Shown here piece after piece: positions 48,925 through 60,780 of a stretch of DNA of 64,000 nucleotides. Numbering within the stretch: position 1 is the first letter of the stretch; the number at the start of each line of letters is the position of its first letter. The notes under the pieces are model-generated. The model did not search any database, had not been told where the DNA came from, and saw nothing but the letters and a program-made list of their open reading frames with translations. Source of the stretch: Lactifluus volemus (lineage: Eukaryota; Basidiomycota; Agaricomycetes; Russulales; Russulaceae); NCBI GenBank assembly GCA_022376515.1, contig WTXI01000016.1:434001-498000 (forward strand), given 5' to 3'. The position numbers were made by a program, and so were the translations under genes.

Positions 48925-51205
48925 TCATTCCTCGAGGAAGAAATAATTGCCAGAAGCTGAACAAAGACTGTCAGGGTGACCGCAAGGATTGGCGAGGCAC
49001 GAACCTTTCTGTTCCTTGTCCTTGACAGAATTGAGTTTATTCACACGTGGGCGGAAGTTCGTCGGGTCGCGACGGAATGTTATCTCCAACGAGGCAAGGA
49101 ACTTATTCATCCCTGTAAGTAGAGACTGCGGCCTGCAGTGATAGGAGGACAATCAGCATTGCTCATTGTTCAATGCCAAAAAAAGGAGCATACGGTGTGG
49201 CAGTGGCAGCGACAGCAGGCGACCCTTCGAAGACAATGACCCGGTCGGCAAGGTAAGTTGCCATTATGAAGTCGTGCTCGATAATAAAAGCCGTTCTCTT
49301 CGCGTGGAGGATGAAACGTTTGATCACTTTTGCCGCGATGATACGCTGTTCCGAATCCAAGAAACTGAAAATCGATCAGCTTGCGCGAGCCTGTCCGAGA
49401 AGTCCGAACACATACGATGAAGGTTCATCAATGAGATATACATTCACGTTGGGCTTACCAAGGGCCAATATTATGGCCACACGCTGAAGCTCACCACCCG
49501 ACAGCGTCTTGACTTCTTGATCGAGGATAGTCTCGATGCTCATTGGCTTCACGACGTCGCTCTGGAACTGTTGATTCATAAAAGCAGCCTTGATTTGCTT
49601 TAGTAAGAGCATGCGGACGGTTCCTGGGAACTTGGGCGAAATCGTCTGCGGCTTGAGGGACACAGATATGCTTTGCTTGTCCGCTGGGTCGTCCGGCTCC
49701 TCACCAGCAAGCAGACGCACAAACGTCGTCTTTCCCGTCCCGTTCTCCCCAAGCATGACGATAATCTCAGAATCGGTGAATGAGCCCTCCTGCACCGTCA
49801 ACTTGAAACCGCCGAGAGTTTTTGTCATGGCCGGGTAAGAATAGTGTCGTGTCTTATCCACCAATATCTCCTCTGCGGTTTCTACCATTTTGAAGGAAAG
49901 AGACTCCTCACGGAAACGCAAGTTTTCCGTAGGGATGAAACCGTCCAAAAAGATATTGATGCCTGCGCAGACGTCAACGATGGATAGCGACCAAAACGAG
50001 TCTTCGAACCTTCCCGCACTGAATACGGCATCGTGACGACACCATACATGGATGGCTTGCCGTATAGACAGCACACAAAGTCGGAGAGGTAATCGAGAAC
50101 GGACAAGTCGTGTTCCACAGCGACAACGTAATTGTCACGAGTCAACAACTGGCGAATGACTTCTGCAGCCTTCAGTCGCTGTCTGATATCCAAATAACTT
50201 GACGGTTCATCAAACATGTATCTGCAGGGAGGATGAAGGATAATATCGGGGCGCGAGACGAAAAGACGCACACATCCGCACGTTGGATACACGACATGGC
50301 AATGGCGAATCGCTGAAGCTCTCCTCCAGATAATTGCGTTACTTGGCGATCCAAGACCTTATTCAACTCGAGGTCATCGCATATCTTTTGCTTGTTGTCG
50401 AGCTCCAGCTTGGAATCGAGCATATCGCTGACGGTCATCTGAGTTTTGAGTGCTCGGGGATATGGTCAACGTATTGCGGCTTGATGAGGGCCTTGAGATT
50501 ATCTTCTAGCACTTTCGTAAAGTAGTTTTGGAGTTCCGATCCTCGGAAATATTTCAGGATTTCTTGCCAATCTGGCGGGTCCTACCAGCATAAAATGAAG
50601 AGTCGGAAGACGACGACTCCGGGAAGAGTCAGAGCGTACATCATAACGACCAAGGTTTGGTTTGAGCTTCCCAGCTAAGATCTTGAGAGCCGTACTCTTC
50701 CCAATGCCGTTTGTCCCTACAAGACCGAGGACTTGACCTGGTCGGGGAGTAGGGAGACGATGGAGCTTGAAGGAATTGGCGGTATATCGGTGCGTAACGG
50801 CAGATTCCAGATTAGTAGGAAGATTGATGATTGCGATGGCCTCGAATGGGCATCTAGAGGTACAGTTCAGTAGGTCCGCAAAGAGAGTCTAGCACCACGA
50901 CGCACTTTTTCACGCAAATACCACAACCGATGCACAGAAACTCAGAGATAAAGGCGATCTTGTCCGACGGCTTCACCTCGATACAAAGTTTTCCTACCAC
51001 GACAATTATTTTCAGCCAACCACATGGATACGAGGAGCACTGACCCATTTTTACAACAGGACATGACTATCAAGAGATGAGTAGATATTTTATTGTGATT
51101 CATGAGGTCTTGTTCCACACACACTTTTTTACACTCCTGCGCGCAACGTTTGGGTTTGCAACGATTGTCATCGACAATCGCTATACGCGTGATCTTGTCA
51201 GACAT
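48925..51205 (-). CDS. RLI1: ABCE1/Rli1 ribosome recycling ATPase
   Basis: Iron-sulfur ABC protein that splits ribosomes after termination and acts in initiation. It starts [20 protein letters not shown] (51205) then [10 protein letters not shown], with the first Fe-S cysteines. [20 protein letters not shown] and [11 protein letters not shown] follow. NBD1 reads [24 protein letters not shown] (Walker A), [20 protein letters not shown] (signature) and [23 protein letters not shown]2 reads [40 protein letters not shown] and [20 protein letters not shown] with [19 protein letters not shown]. The last exon [20 protein letters not shown] and [12 protein letters not shown], then [11 protein letters not shown] to 48925, is required for the usual C-terminus. 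This exon is what the neighbouring duplication copied. The shared promoter with PIN4 is only 207 bp. Confidence 0.96.
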
Positions 51206-51412
51206 GTGTGACAGTGAAGAGATGAAAGAAAGAAAGATGACTTTGAGACTGGTCGGGCCCGGGATAATCAAATCGATCTCAAAGCCACATGGCTCTGATC
51301 CGTGTCCCGGTCTCTAAAATCACCTCGATCCGATTGGTCCGTCAACATATGGCAGCAACTACGGATAAGCTTGCCTTACGACTACAAGCAAGTCTGAGCG
51401 ACCGACGCATCT
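51206..51412. promoter_or_regulatory. Shared RLI1/PIN4 divergent promoter
   Basis: 207 bp between the two start codons; both transcripts must start within it. No TATA box is evident. Confidence 0.6.
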
Positions 51413-52091
51413 ATGGCAAAGGGTTCCTCCAAAGACAAAAAGTCCACGGAGAAGAAGGGCGGTGACAAGGGCAAAGGCAAAACCGAAGATGCGACGGCAG
51501 ACAAGGGAGGAAAAGTACGTACCCTTCTTCGTGTCATTCCTCGTCGTTCCCAAGTCGGCGCTGATTGAAAGGATCCAAGAGCAAGGGTGGGTTGAAAGCC
51601 GCCACGGCCGTCAACGTTCGGCACATTCTCTGTGAGAAGCACTCAAAGGCGATGGAAGCACTTCAGCGGATTCAGGTGCGAAAGCTCACGACACTACTTT
51701 TAAAAAAAAAATATCTTCCCCTTTGTTGTGTTGTAGCTGATTGTGTCATTGTCCCCCCGCCAGGCTGGGGAACGATTCGACAAAGTTGCTCAAGAATGTT
51801 CGGAGGACAAGGCCAAATGTCTGCTCAACTTATTATCTCTATATGGAGCCCCCATACTCATAACACGTTCCTCGCAGCGGGTGGTAGCTTGGGTTGGATG
51901 GTCCGCGGATCGATGGTGGTACGCTCTGTTTTCTTCAAGGATCAAAATATAGAATTTAGCGTCCCACGTAGGGCCCATTTCAAGATGCAGCTTTTGCCCT
52001 CGAGCCATCCACTGTGGACAAGCCTATTCTATCGCCTCTTGTGAAAACAGTCCATGGCTACCACATCATCATGGTGGAAGGCAGACGCTAG
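51413..52091 (+). CDS. Parvulin-type peptidyl-prolyl isomerase, PIN4/Par14 family
   Basis: Par14-like rotamases act on prolyl bonds; the human homologue takes part in ribosome biogenesis and binds DNA through its basic N-terminus. Exon 1: [20 protein letters not shown] then a Lys/Gly-rich stretch, an unstructured basic tail typical of the family. Next exons: [20 protein letters not shown] (parvulin start, conserved RHILC), [38 protein letters not shown] (GGxLGW motif) and [20 protein letters not shown]. The last ends [19 protein letters not shown] at 52091 (HGYHIIMVE). The four introns are short and phases agree. About 130-135 residues, typical. Confidence 0.93.
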
Positions 52092-52356
52092 AGACGTGCC
52101 AACCGGTCTGCTTTCTCGTTCTGAGCATAGGTATTCCACCCTTTCCTCTTCCACCTATCTTCGATTACCATTACTTGAAAACGATGAAAAAAGTATGTCG
52201 TACAAGTATGCAAACAATTATCTGGTGGACAAGGTACATAAATAGTTCGATGTCGCAGAGATCCAGTAGCAATACAGTAAAAGTAGATGCGAAACGAAGC
52301 GGTCTACATCTAAATCAGAGAGGGAATAACTAGGGTAGCATTTGCTGGAGAGCGCA

Positions 52357-55300
52357 CTAAGAGTAGAGAGGAAGTGTCGAACTCGTGGATGATCCAGAGA
52401 TTGGAAAAGGGCAAGTTGGGAGGTCCATGAGGTGGGATCGTGAGGTCGCCGAGATCGGTGGTACATCGCAGATCGAAAATGAGTGCTCATGGTTGACACT
52501 AATTACATCGCGAACGGGCTCGGGCAAGTTTCTCTTGTCTTCTTGCTGAGGATCAGGAGTCGGCGACCGTCCAGGAGCCTGCGCGGCGATAGTGCCTAAA
52601 TCGTATCGGTCGAGGTTAGTTGTGTAGAAGGTGTTAACTTGCATCTTTGTCTAAAGGAAAACAAAAAATGTGTTGACAAAATCCAGAGCAATGCCCCACT
52701 GATTGGACATACCTTATTGGGCATTGACGCCGCTATCCGTTTAAAGTCAGCCCCGTACTGGGCTAACAATCGCATGAACACGTCTAAAATGCATGCATAC
52801 GTCAATATATAAACCCTGCGAGCTCGCAAGTGTGCTGACCTATGTCCCTCACCGACCAAGACACCCTACCGCGTGGGGCTACGTGTTCACTCTGAGCATC
52901 GGGTATCCCATTCGGGGCTTCGACGACCGCTTTTGACAACGGTTTCAGATCCAGTATCGAGGCATCCGCGACCAACTTGGGTTTTCGGGGCGCACGTCTG
53001 CTCCTCTTGGGTTGTGGCTCCTCTGTCCCGACTTGCTCCGCCTCAGCGACTGGACGGTTATTTCTCCGACGTTTGGGGCGCGCGGCCGACTCTAACTCTG
53101 GCTCTGGTGTTGGCGTTTCCACCGGTGTCTGTTCCTCCTCCTGCACCGCCGTAGCGCTCCGGCTCAGCACCGCTCTCGCCAACTCACGCCTTTTCCGCGC
53201 AGCGCGCGGTTTCACGGGATTTCGCTCCTTTGACACCTCCGCATCATGTTGGCGGATATCTGCGAGCAAACCGCCCTTCTTCTTGTCCGTCTTCCGTCCA
53301 CCACGTCTTCGTTTACTCTGACCGTAATTGGCAATGGCTTCGCGGAAGTCGATGATCGTCTTCTTGTGTAGATAATAGAATTGAACACATTGCGCTTGTG
53401 TCTTGTGCGGAAGTCCCGCAGCGATATGGCCAAACTGTTTCGGGTATTTCGCGAAGCGATGCTTGTAAATTTCCACCTCATCATCGGTCCATTCAGCGAG
53501 GCCGGGCAAGGGGTCATAGAAGGTTCCCGGATCGTCGACGAGGTTGTTTGTGTCATCAAAGACAGCATCGACTTTGCCGCGCACGACTGAAATCATATCC
53601 GGAATGGCAGCAAGGTTGCGCAGTGCCAGATGAGCCGGATCGTAAAGTTCGTCATTGCCCAAGCTAGCAATAATCTGTTCCATCTCGAGATCCGACCGGA
53701 CAGCATCCCCAAGGACCGCAGCGGAGCGGCGAGTAGTGCGCGCAGGAAGGGCCGAAACGTCACCAGCAGCAGGATCGACTCGATGTGAGTTATCCAATTC
53801 AGCACAGCGCGCAACCCACTCTCTGTGAAGTGTGAGATATTCTATTCGAAGTCGTGCAATCTTCTCGTCCGTAGCTTCCTGTCGGGCAGCTATATTTGCG
53901 ACTAAAGCATCCCGCACGTGAGAATGGTAGGCTTGCATGCCGTCCTTCGCACGTTGACCAGCTTGGACCTCCTGCGCAAGGGTATCTGCCAACGGAGCCG
54001 ACTCGTCGGGAGGAGTTGTGGCCACGGCCCGATTGGACATAAGGATGGGGTTAATACGCTCTCCACGAGACTGAAGTTCTAGCTGTTGCCGGGCGCAAAC
54101 CACCATGCGCAAAGCTTCAGTCAATGAGTCAGCCTCTTTCGCATGTACAGAGAACGTGTCGCGACCGGGATGCACAATCGGAGGTACGCCAACGGCCTGG
54201 AGTACTGACGACACAAGGGAGGCAGGCATCAGCTCACGTTCTGGTCCCTGTGCTATGGGCGCTGCTACGACAACCTCAGGGGGTACACGTGGTGGGGACG
54301 GTGTCTGTACGCTCGGAGTTGGGGCCACCGAGGACGTGGGAGAGGATGTCGTCCCCTCTGGGAGACCGTTGACGGGGAGGGGCTGTGGGGTACTACATGG
54401 TTCCAAGGGAGGCTCCATATGTGGAAGCGAAGGAGTCGCATCATTCGCAGGAGCTATAGAGAATAACGTCGACTGAGTTTGCGAAGAGGAGTCGACCTTG
54501 GACACTTCAGGGAGTCCGTGCTCCAGCGAGGGCGCTGCAGGGGGTTCTAAAGGCGGAGTAACGAATTTCGGGAGCTCCAGGACCGCTTCAATCTCAAGCG
54601 ACGTTTCCTGTCTATCAGCTTTCAGTGTGCCTGGCTCCCCCCCTGAATCTACAAGTGGGCTCGTATCGGCAGCGACAGGGACATGAGCCTCTAGATTGGG
54701 ACTAGGAAGGTATTCCTCCGACTTGAGAGCGACCAAGGGAGGGGATTCATTCTTAGGAGCCACGGGAGGTTCCATCTCTGGCCGCGGGAGGGCTGGGACA
54801 GGAACGTCCTTCGAAACCTCAGGGTTAGGCACTCCATCATTTGGCGATGTTGGAAAAAATAAGGCCTTGGGTTCTTTGCTTTCATCCACGGGTGATGGAA
54901 GACGAGGCGTTGCAAACTTCGTCAGGATAGAAAAAGATGTATCATTCGAGTCGGTGAGAGTCTCCTGATGCGGGCCCCGTTTCTTCCGATTGATACCACC
55001 ACGCCTTTTCTTTTTTGACCGCGCCAGTTGATACCCCTGTTGGCCAGCACTAGCACTAGGAATAAAACCATTCCCTACAACATTCGTCAGCGGCCATTAG
55101 GGCTTCGGCAATCACTCCAAAATTTTCACCTTTACTACCTTGGGGGTCGTGGCTGTTCTGAATGGGGCCAGAAGATCCACGTTCAATAAAGCGGTTACGT
55201 CCACCAGGCCCAGGAGCGAGCTGAGGTGAAGAAGGACGGAGAGGTAGAGATGGATGAAGAGCAAAGTGATGATCGTCAGGCCTAGACTCATTTTGATATG

Positions 55301-56350
55301 GCAAAAACGGGGGGCAGGGGGGGAAACGGGTTCGCGAAAGGCATCCGCAGGAAAGCGCATTCCAAATCGCTGATTGCCGCCGCGCCGACCACGGAATTGA
55401 CCTACAGGATGGCTTCGTTGAATTGACGGTCGCACAGGAGGGTCTGCAGTGTAGGAACGAGAATCTACAGATGATCGAGCCGTCGATGGTGAACGCTCAC
55501 GAGATCGCGGCGGGGATTTCGACCGCTCTCTGGAGGAGCGAATGGAGGATGAAGAAGGGGAATGAGGCCTGCATGAGGCGGCAGCACGAGAGTGCCTCGG
55601 AGATGAAATCCGGGAGGAGCGGGGAGAACCACTTAGTGACTTTTCATAAGAGACGCCTCTGTAGTCCAGCTGTCCACGAGGAAGACGATTCGGGGACCGC
55701 TGGCGAGCCCAGGAGTTGGAGGAATCACCTAAAGTATATGGAACGTTCCAGCGCCTTTCTTCGATAAACCCAGGTCTGTAACAATCGGCCTGGCGCGGAT
55801 ATCCAGAGTCCCGTCTGGAGATCAAGGCAGTCTCAGACCGGTAGGGATCACCACTGTATGGAGGGTACATGTATTCTTCTCTAGGCGGCGGCATCCGGCC
55901 ACGAACTTCGTGAAATCGCTCAGGGATATCCAATTCCAAATCGTGTCTGAGAGTAATGGAGGTGAACAAGAAAGAATGTGGGACTTTCGCGAGTGCACAT
56001 CCAACAACTTACACATGATCATGTTTCCAAGAATCAGATGGCTCGAACATCCTCTCTGCCATGACTTCGCGTCGCGACCATGGATCAGGGGATGGTACAT
56101 AGCCTTGGGGGTGGGAATGACCCGGTCCCCAACTGAACTGAGGCCTGTCATCATCATAGCCAGGTTCATAGTGATCAGCGTTGGGATCCCTCGGACGGTA
56201 CGATGGCTGAGCTCGCCAAGAGTCACCGCGAGATCGGCCAGAATTCGCTACTCCGCCACCATAGGAGGGACCATGTGAAGGTTGATAGCCACCATAGCCA
56301 GGGCGTGGGCGAGACGGCCCAGGAGATGGTGGAATGGGTACGTTTGACAT
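52357..56350 (-). CDS. SANT-domain corepressor, Snt1/NCoR-like
   Basis: Snt1 is the SANT scaffold of the Set3 histone deacetylase complex in yeast, related to NCoR/SMRT. The N-terminus MSNVPIPPSPGPSRPRPGYG (56350) is Gly/Pro-rich. An Arg/Ser-rich region follows (SSSSIRSSRERSKSPPRSRE), then YQLARSKKKRRGGINRKKRG. A long Pro-rich exon from about 54945 down (DESKEPKALFFPTSPND) leads to the conserved part: EYLTLHREWVARCAELDNSH, NLAAIPDMISV, and SANT1 (LAEWTDDEVEIYKHRFAKYP, KQFGHIAAGLPHKTQAQCVQ, FYYLHKK). A basic linker and SANT2 follow (VSWSVRD, then FMRLLAQYGADFKRIAASMP-NK). The stop is at 52357. Between REPVSPP and FLPYQNESRPDDHH the frame changes inside a C-run (+ strand G-run near 55310-55325), probably one consensus indel. 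Divergent from PIG-S. Confidence 0.85.
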
Positions 56351-56782
56351 CTGTCGAAATCACTGGAACGAGTGAAAATCTGTGAGCTGCACGCAGTTAC
56401 AAGCAGGTGAAGGTGCACCAACGTTGTCAGTTTGAAGATCAATGCGTGTCGCAATGGGTGGCTACAGGAGGGGGGGACCGTAATAAATAAATGGACACCC
56501 GCGCGTGAGAGGGACCGAATTGAAACACGAATATCTATGTAAGGATCTTGCTGCGTATTCTGTACTGAAACGGTGCACTTGTGTGACGGAATGGGTGGGT
56601 TTCGGGGTATTACTTGAGCGTGACGCAGCGTGGAGAAGACAAAGTGCAAAATGGGGACCTGAAATGTGCTCGGTGGTGCTGTAACTATTCCGTTGACCTT
56701 GTGCCACATTTTAAAACTCAGTCGGTATCTGCCGAGTGCTAGCCCTTCGCCGTCAAAGTGAGGGTTGAATTGAACAGAGGCC
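56351..56782. promoter_or_regulatory. Shared SNT1-like/PIG-S divergent promoter
   Basis: 432 bp between start codons. No strong motif seen; the ORF that crosses it on the minus strand overlaps the start of PIG-S and is not supported. Confidence 0.5.
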
Positions 56783-58674
56783 ATGAGCGACGATGAACAC
56801 AATCTAAAGGACCCTTCGTTATTAACGTTTGAGGGTCCATACATAAGAAGATGCATACTCGCCTCTTATTTGGTCCTCGTGATACTTTCCCTGCCTCTCT
56901 GGTGGTCAACTACAAGTATCGAACGACTCTCATTGCCTAAATCTCACATTGATTCCTTGGCCGCTAAAGAGGTTCGTCGCTAGGCTTAGGGCTTATGTTC
57001 CAGTCTTCTCCTGACAAAATCAAAGCTCCGTTTGCCTATAGCTGTCACGGTTGACACCGCAAATGTTGGATCAATGTCGGATAACTTGGTAGAGCAGCTC
57101 CGAACTATGTTCAAGTTGAGGAAAGAAAAAGTCCCCGCACTGTTCAACCATCTGGAGTTCTCAGTAGAGCCTTTTCAAGGTGTCAGTCAGTAGTCCCATA
57201 CCTCGTGATGTCCTGCGATCTGAACACCGCTCGGAGCAGTCCTCGTCGCCCGACGTGTACAGCATCTCGTTGAACGAAGATGCCCAATTCCCTGCCATTC
57301 GAAAGAGGCATCTATCTGTCCCAATGCATCAAGGTTAGTCTCATGGTTCTTTGTCATGGCTATTGTAGCCGAGATGTCCACCCACAGCAAACCGGGCCCC
57401 TGACTGGTTATTGTCGCTTTTGACACCATACGAAACATCATCACCGTCCGGAACATTCCGCCATCTAGTGGCCAAATATGCCCCCGCTATCGCCTCGCAT
57501 TCACCCTTCTGAATGAGGATGCAGCGGCTGGCAGAGCCGTGATTGGGTGGGACGTTGCTAAGATGATCTCTCGTTGGTTTTCTCTGTCTTCTTTCACTGT
57601 GAAAGGAAGATCCGAGCTCCAAACACAGGTTGGATCACGCCCATTCTGAAGGAAACAGAGAAACTTCACAATTTCACCGTCGAAAGCCAAATACAGTTCT
57701 ACGCCCCACTAGCATTCGAGCCGCTAGTCGTCAGCAATGGCGAACGAGTGATACATGGGCTTACGCAAGAGAACCTCAAAGTGTTTGTTAATTCCGCAGA
57801 GTGGACATTAGGTGAGGACCAAGAACTCGCTGTGGGACCAACTCTCGAGCTGAACGTGACTTTGCAGCGTCTAGCGTGTCCAATGACCCCGTTCTGCACT
57901 TTGTCGTCTTCGTCCCCTCAATCTCTCACACGCCATTACGAATACTCGATGACACCAGTAAGTCACGTTGTCCTCTAGAAGACCACGTTCTCATAGATGT
58001 AGGCCAAGTTATCTCGTCCGACGCATTCGTACTCCCTCAGTGGGGTGGTATCGTCTTACTGAACTTGCCAGCAGACACCCAATCAAATCTTCACCTCACA
58101 GAGGCCGAACTTGACCACGTCTTTAGTGGTTTCAGCGCCCAATTACTTCGACTTATTGGCGTTTCCGAGCTCCCTGCAGGGGTGCGGTCTGGCGATCCCA
58201 GTCGTCCGTTGACCGATTTTCAACTTGACACCCTCTATCGCCAACGCGCGTTCGAGAACGCAGGAAGCAGCAAGGAGACGTTGCAGAGCATCGACAAGTT
58301 GGTCGACCAGATACCAAACATGCCCGTCGGGCAGGATGTTCGTGATGATGTTCGAGAAGCACTGTCGGCGCTCGAAGTGGTGCGTTCCAATTCCCGCTTC
58401 AACCTGCTTTCTCTGGCTTAAACCGGTTCTGAAGCTGTACGCCGGAGTCTGGAAGGCCCCCGCGCTGGCTCTACAACACTCCAGTCGCGGTTTGACGCTG
58501 GCCTCGCGCGCATTCTTCAACCCGGGGATGTTGGCACTGCTCTATTTCCCTGCCGAACACAAGTACGCTGTGTACACACCTCTGTTCGCCCCGGTGGCCG
58601 TCCCTTTGGTGGTCACTCTACTGAAGGAGGTTTCTGCGTGGAGGAAGGCCAGGAAACGTGGGAATGCACCTTGA
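56783..58674 (+). CDS. GPI17: GPI transamidase subunit PIG-S/Gpi17
   Basis: Subunit of the ER-membrane complex that attaches GPI anchors to proteins. MSDDEHNLKDPSLLTFEGPY is followed by TM1 (CILASYLVLVILSLPLWWST) and SIERLSLPKSHIDSLAAKE. After an intron of about 52 bp (GTTCGT..CAAAG) comes LRLPIAVTVDTANVG, then several short lumenal exons. Conserved later parts: VESQIQFYAPLAFEPLVVSN, LKVFVNSAEWTLG, DPVLHFVVFVPSISHTPLRI, DAFVLPQWGGIVLLNLPAD and LDHVFSGFSAQLLRLIGVSE. The second TM is near the end (YTPLFAPVAVPLVVTLLKEV), followed by a basic tail SAWRKARKRGNAP. N- and C-terminal TM helices flanking a lumenal domain are the PIG-S topology. Confidence 0.92.
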
Positions 58675-59045
58675 TGTATTATCTCACTTTGACAGAAGAA
58701 GTGGTACTCCACGGTGCAGCTGTTACACAAATTCCGAGCTGTTGCTGCAGAGATCCGAGAGTCACTGCGAGGTCGGCTAAGTTTGGACATCCCTCTCTCT
58801 GTTGGGGGTGGCCAAGTGATTATCCATACATTCATCGAGTGTAGCGTAGTCATCAAGGGGCATCCGAAAGAGTAGAATGCATCAGATACAGATGGGATTG
58901 CAGCATACAAAATGCACGACAGACATGGTAATGGCTTAGCAAATGGCAAAAAGATGTCTAGAGAGACAGAGTGTCAGTGCATGTGTTGGAAGAAAAGTGT
59001 ACCCTACGTACATCTCGCCACTAAAATTACGTGTCGTGAGGGGTT
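58675..59045. other. Convergent 3' region of PIG-S and EGD1
   Basis: 3' flanks of two genes that face each other. No gene or notable repeat seen. Confidence 0.5.
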
Positions 59046-59797
59046 TTAATTCAGCTCCTCGAGCGTGCTGTCCTTGATTTCCTTCTTCTGCTCCTCCACA
59101 TCGAAGGTTTCGACCAAGTCGGGTACATCGTCGTCGTCGTCCTCTGCAGCACCGGCACCAGGTCTTTGTTGACCCTGCTGAATCGCCTGATACGACTCGG
59201 CGAGCTTCCGCAACGACGCGAGCGAGTCGGGTCCGAGCTGATTAAGAATGCCGGGGACCAGCTCGGTAAGCTCTTTGACTTGCCCCACGCCATAGATAGC
59301 ATATGTGTTTGCAGAAACCGCTGCGTGCACTAGCGGGTGGTGGCACACACACATATACAGACCGGGTTAGCATACATCCATACAAAAACATCCACGATAT
59401 CTCGAGAAAAAAGAGAGAGAGAGAGAGAAAGAGAGAGATCGGGGGGCTAGTTGGTAGTTGGGGAAGACAGACATCACACTCACCCTTGGGAGCACTGAAA
59501 TGCAACACGTTTCCGTCCTCCCTAAACATGTTGACCTCCTCCACACCCGCGATCGGCTGCACGTTCAACTTCTTCAACGCACCCTGAAGCTTCTTATCAT
59601 CCTGCGAGTTTGTCGGTTTCGGTTTTCGGACGATTTTTCGTCGCACGGTACCCTTACCACCTGTCCTCAGAGGACATAAGGCGTCAGTAACGTTGCCAAA
59701 AGAAAAAAAAAAAAGTAAACTTGGACTCACCTATCCTATTTGCGGCCGCCTGCGATTGCAGCTTGGCCAGTTTTGCGAGATCCACAGAGGATGCCAT
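59046..59797 (-). CDS. EGD1: Nascent polypeptide-associated complex beta subunit (NAC-beta)
   Basis: Beta subunit of the ribosome-bound NAC chaperone, which shields nascent chains and modulates targeting. [23 protein letters not shown] (59797) is followed by an intron, then [15 protein letters not shown] (ribosome-binding basic motif RRKxxRK). NAC domain: [35 protein letters not shown]; an intron of about 150-170 bp containing a (GA)n tract (about 59410-59436); then [20 protein letters not shown] and [20 protein letters not shown]. An acidic tail follows ([20 protein letters not shown]), with the stop at 59046. About 155 residues, as expected. Confidence 0.95.
59410..59436. repeat. (GA)n microsatellite in EGD1 intron
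   Basis: A run of GA dinucleotides with one interruption, inside the intron that splits the NAC domain. Confidence 0.8.
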
Positions 59798-59944
59798 TGT
59801 CTGGGGATCTTCTGTGCTGTCCTTTTCTGTCGGTTATTTCGAAAAATAAGGTTCGTACTCGAAACCAAATATCTGTAAATAGAGACGCAAAGGATTATAT
59901 TTCCTTTTTTGAAGTCTCACTATCAACACATATCTTCACCAGGA
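59798..59944. promoter_or_regulatory. Shared EGD1/GNAT divergent promoter
   Basis: 147 bp between start codons, the shortest divergent spacer in the window. Confidence 0.55.
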
Positions 59945-60780
59945 ATGACTGGTTCGGAATATTTCATCAGACCTGTGCAACCAGAAGATGTAGTAGGTTA
60001 TTCAATATATAGATACTCTGTTATTCAAAGAATTTTCAGCCAGCAGTCATACAGCTCATCTACGAGTTGGCACGATTTGATCTTTCCAAATCAACCCAAT
60101 GATACTTACGGTGGGGCAGGCGGTATACGAAAAATCACCTCATCTAGCAGTGGCAACTCCAGAACTGGTGAGCACAAATCAGATCAAAACTCATCGTCGA
60201 ATTTCATACAGGCGGCCCTGTGTAGATCACGAAACATATATTCGAAACTCATGTTGCGAATGCGCTCCTCGCGTTTTCCGGATCTTCTGATGCTCCCGGA
60301 AAAGCGATCGGCTTTGCTCTATACTTTTTCAACTTCTCGACGTGGACAGGCAGACCGGGTTTATTTGTCCGTTCCATCCTAGGAAATGCTGGTGAAAAAA
60401 TACTGATTTCCAACGTGTTCCACAGCTTGAAGATCTCTACGTAAGACCCGAGCATAGGCAAAAGGGAATAGGAAAGGCACTGTTCAGAGAGCTTGCCCTG
60501 ATTGCACAAGAGAAGGTCACAAAACTCACTTCTTTACTTCACTTTAGCAATTGACCTGATTGTAGGACTGCGCTCGTATGGAGTGGAACGTTCTCAAGGT
60601 AGGCATGCGCTGGACATACTGGTCATCACTAATCTGATCCCCACGGTCGTGCAGTGGAATCAGCCATCGATTGACTTTTATGAGAAGTGCATCCGTGCAA
60701 AGAAACAAGATGAATGGGTAGGGATGCGTCTCGGGGAGGATGGGTTTGAAATTTTGAAGAACATTACCACGAATAATTAG
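59945..60780 (+). CDS. GNAT-family N-acetyltransferase, diamine acetyltransferase-like
   Basis: Acetyl-CoA-dependent transferase of the spermidine/spermine or thialysine acetyltransferase type. MTGSEYFIRPVQPEDV (beta-1 of the GNAT fold), an intron, then LIYELARFDLSKSTQ. After further introns (one ending CTGTGTAG near 60215) comes ITKHIFETHVANALLAFSGS, KAIGFALYFFNFSTWTGRPG, and motif A: LEDLYVRPEHRQKGIGKALF (acetyl-CoA binding Q/RxxGxG/A). REL-ALIAQEK follows, then ARMEWNVLK and WNQPSIDFYEKCIRAKKQDE with WVGMRLGEDGFEIL, ending at 60780. The WNxPSIxFYE motif is characteristic of this subgroup. The substrate cannot be decided from sequence. Divergent from EGD1. Confidence 0.88.

Larger units (their letters stand above)
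41169..49150. repeat. Tandem segmental duplication of a ~4 kb kinase/small-protein cassette
   Basis: Copy 1 runs about 41169-45120 and copy 2 about 45244-49150, in the same orientation. Matching parts in order: kinase 3' end, kinase, divergent promoter with an identical 33 bp block, small-protein gene, AT-rich 3' flank (GATAAAAA tract before a GAGCTGGTCAGAGAAAAAAA motif), spacer with GCCGTTGACAA/ACGGCACAAC and TTTCCAACCCCGAC, and finally the RLI1 last exon (decayed in copy 1, functional in copy 2). Similarity ends near 45115-45120 and 49125. Confidence 0.85.

Noticed and set aside
55056..55304. Separate small gene at the SNT1-like region
   Set aside because: Its product reads as the continuation of the SNT1-like protein in a shifted frame after the homopolymer at about 55310-55325.
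56248..56856. Minus-strand ORF of 202 codons between the SNT1-like gene and PIG-S
   Set aside because: It overlaps the start and first TM exon of PIG-S on the other strand and has no motif; the SNT1-like start at 56350 is in a different frame.
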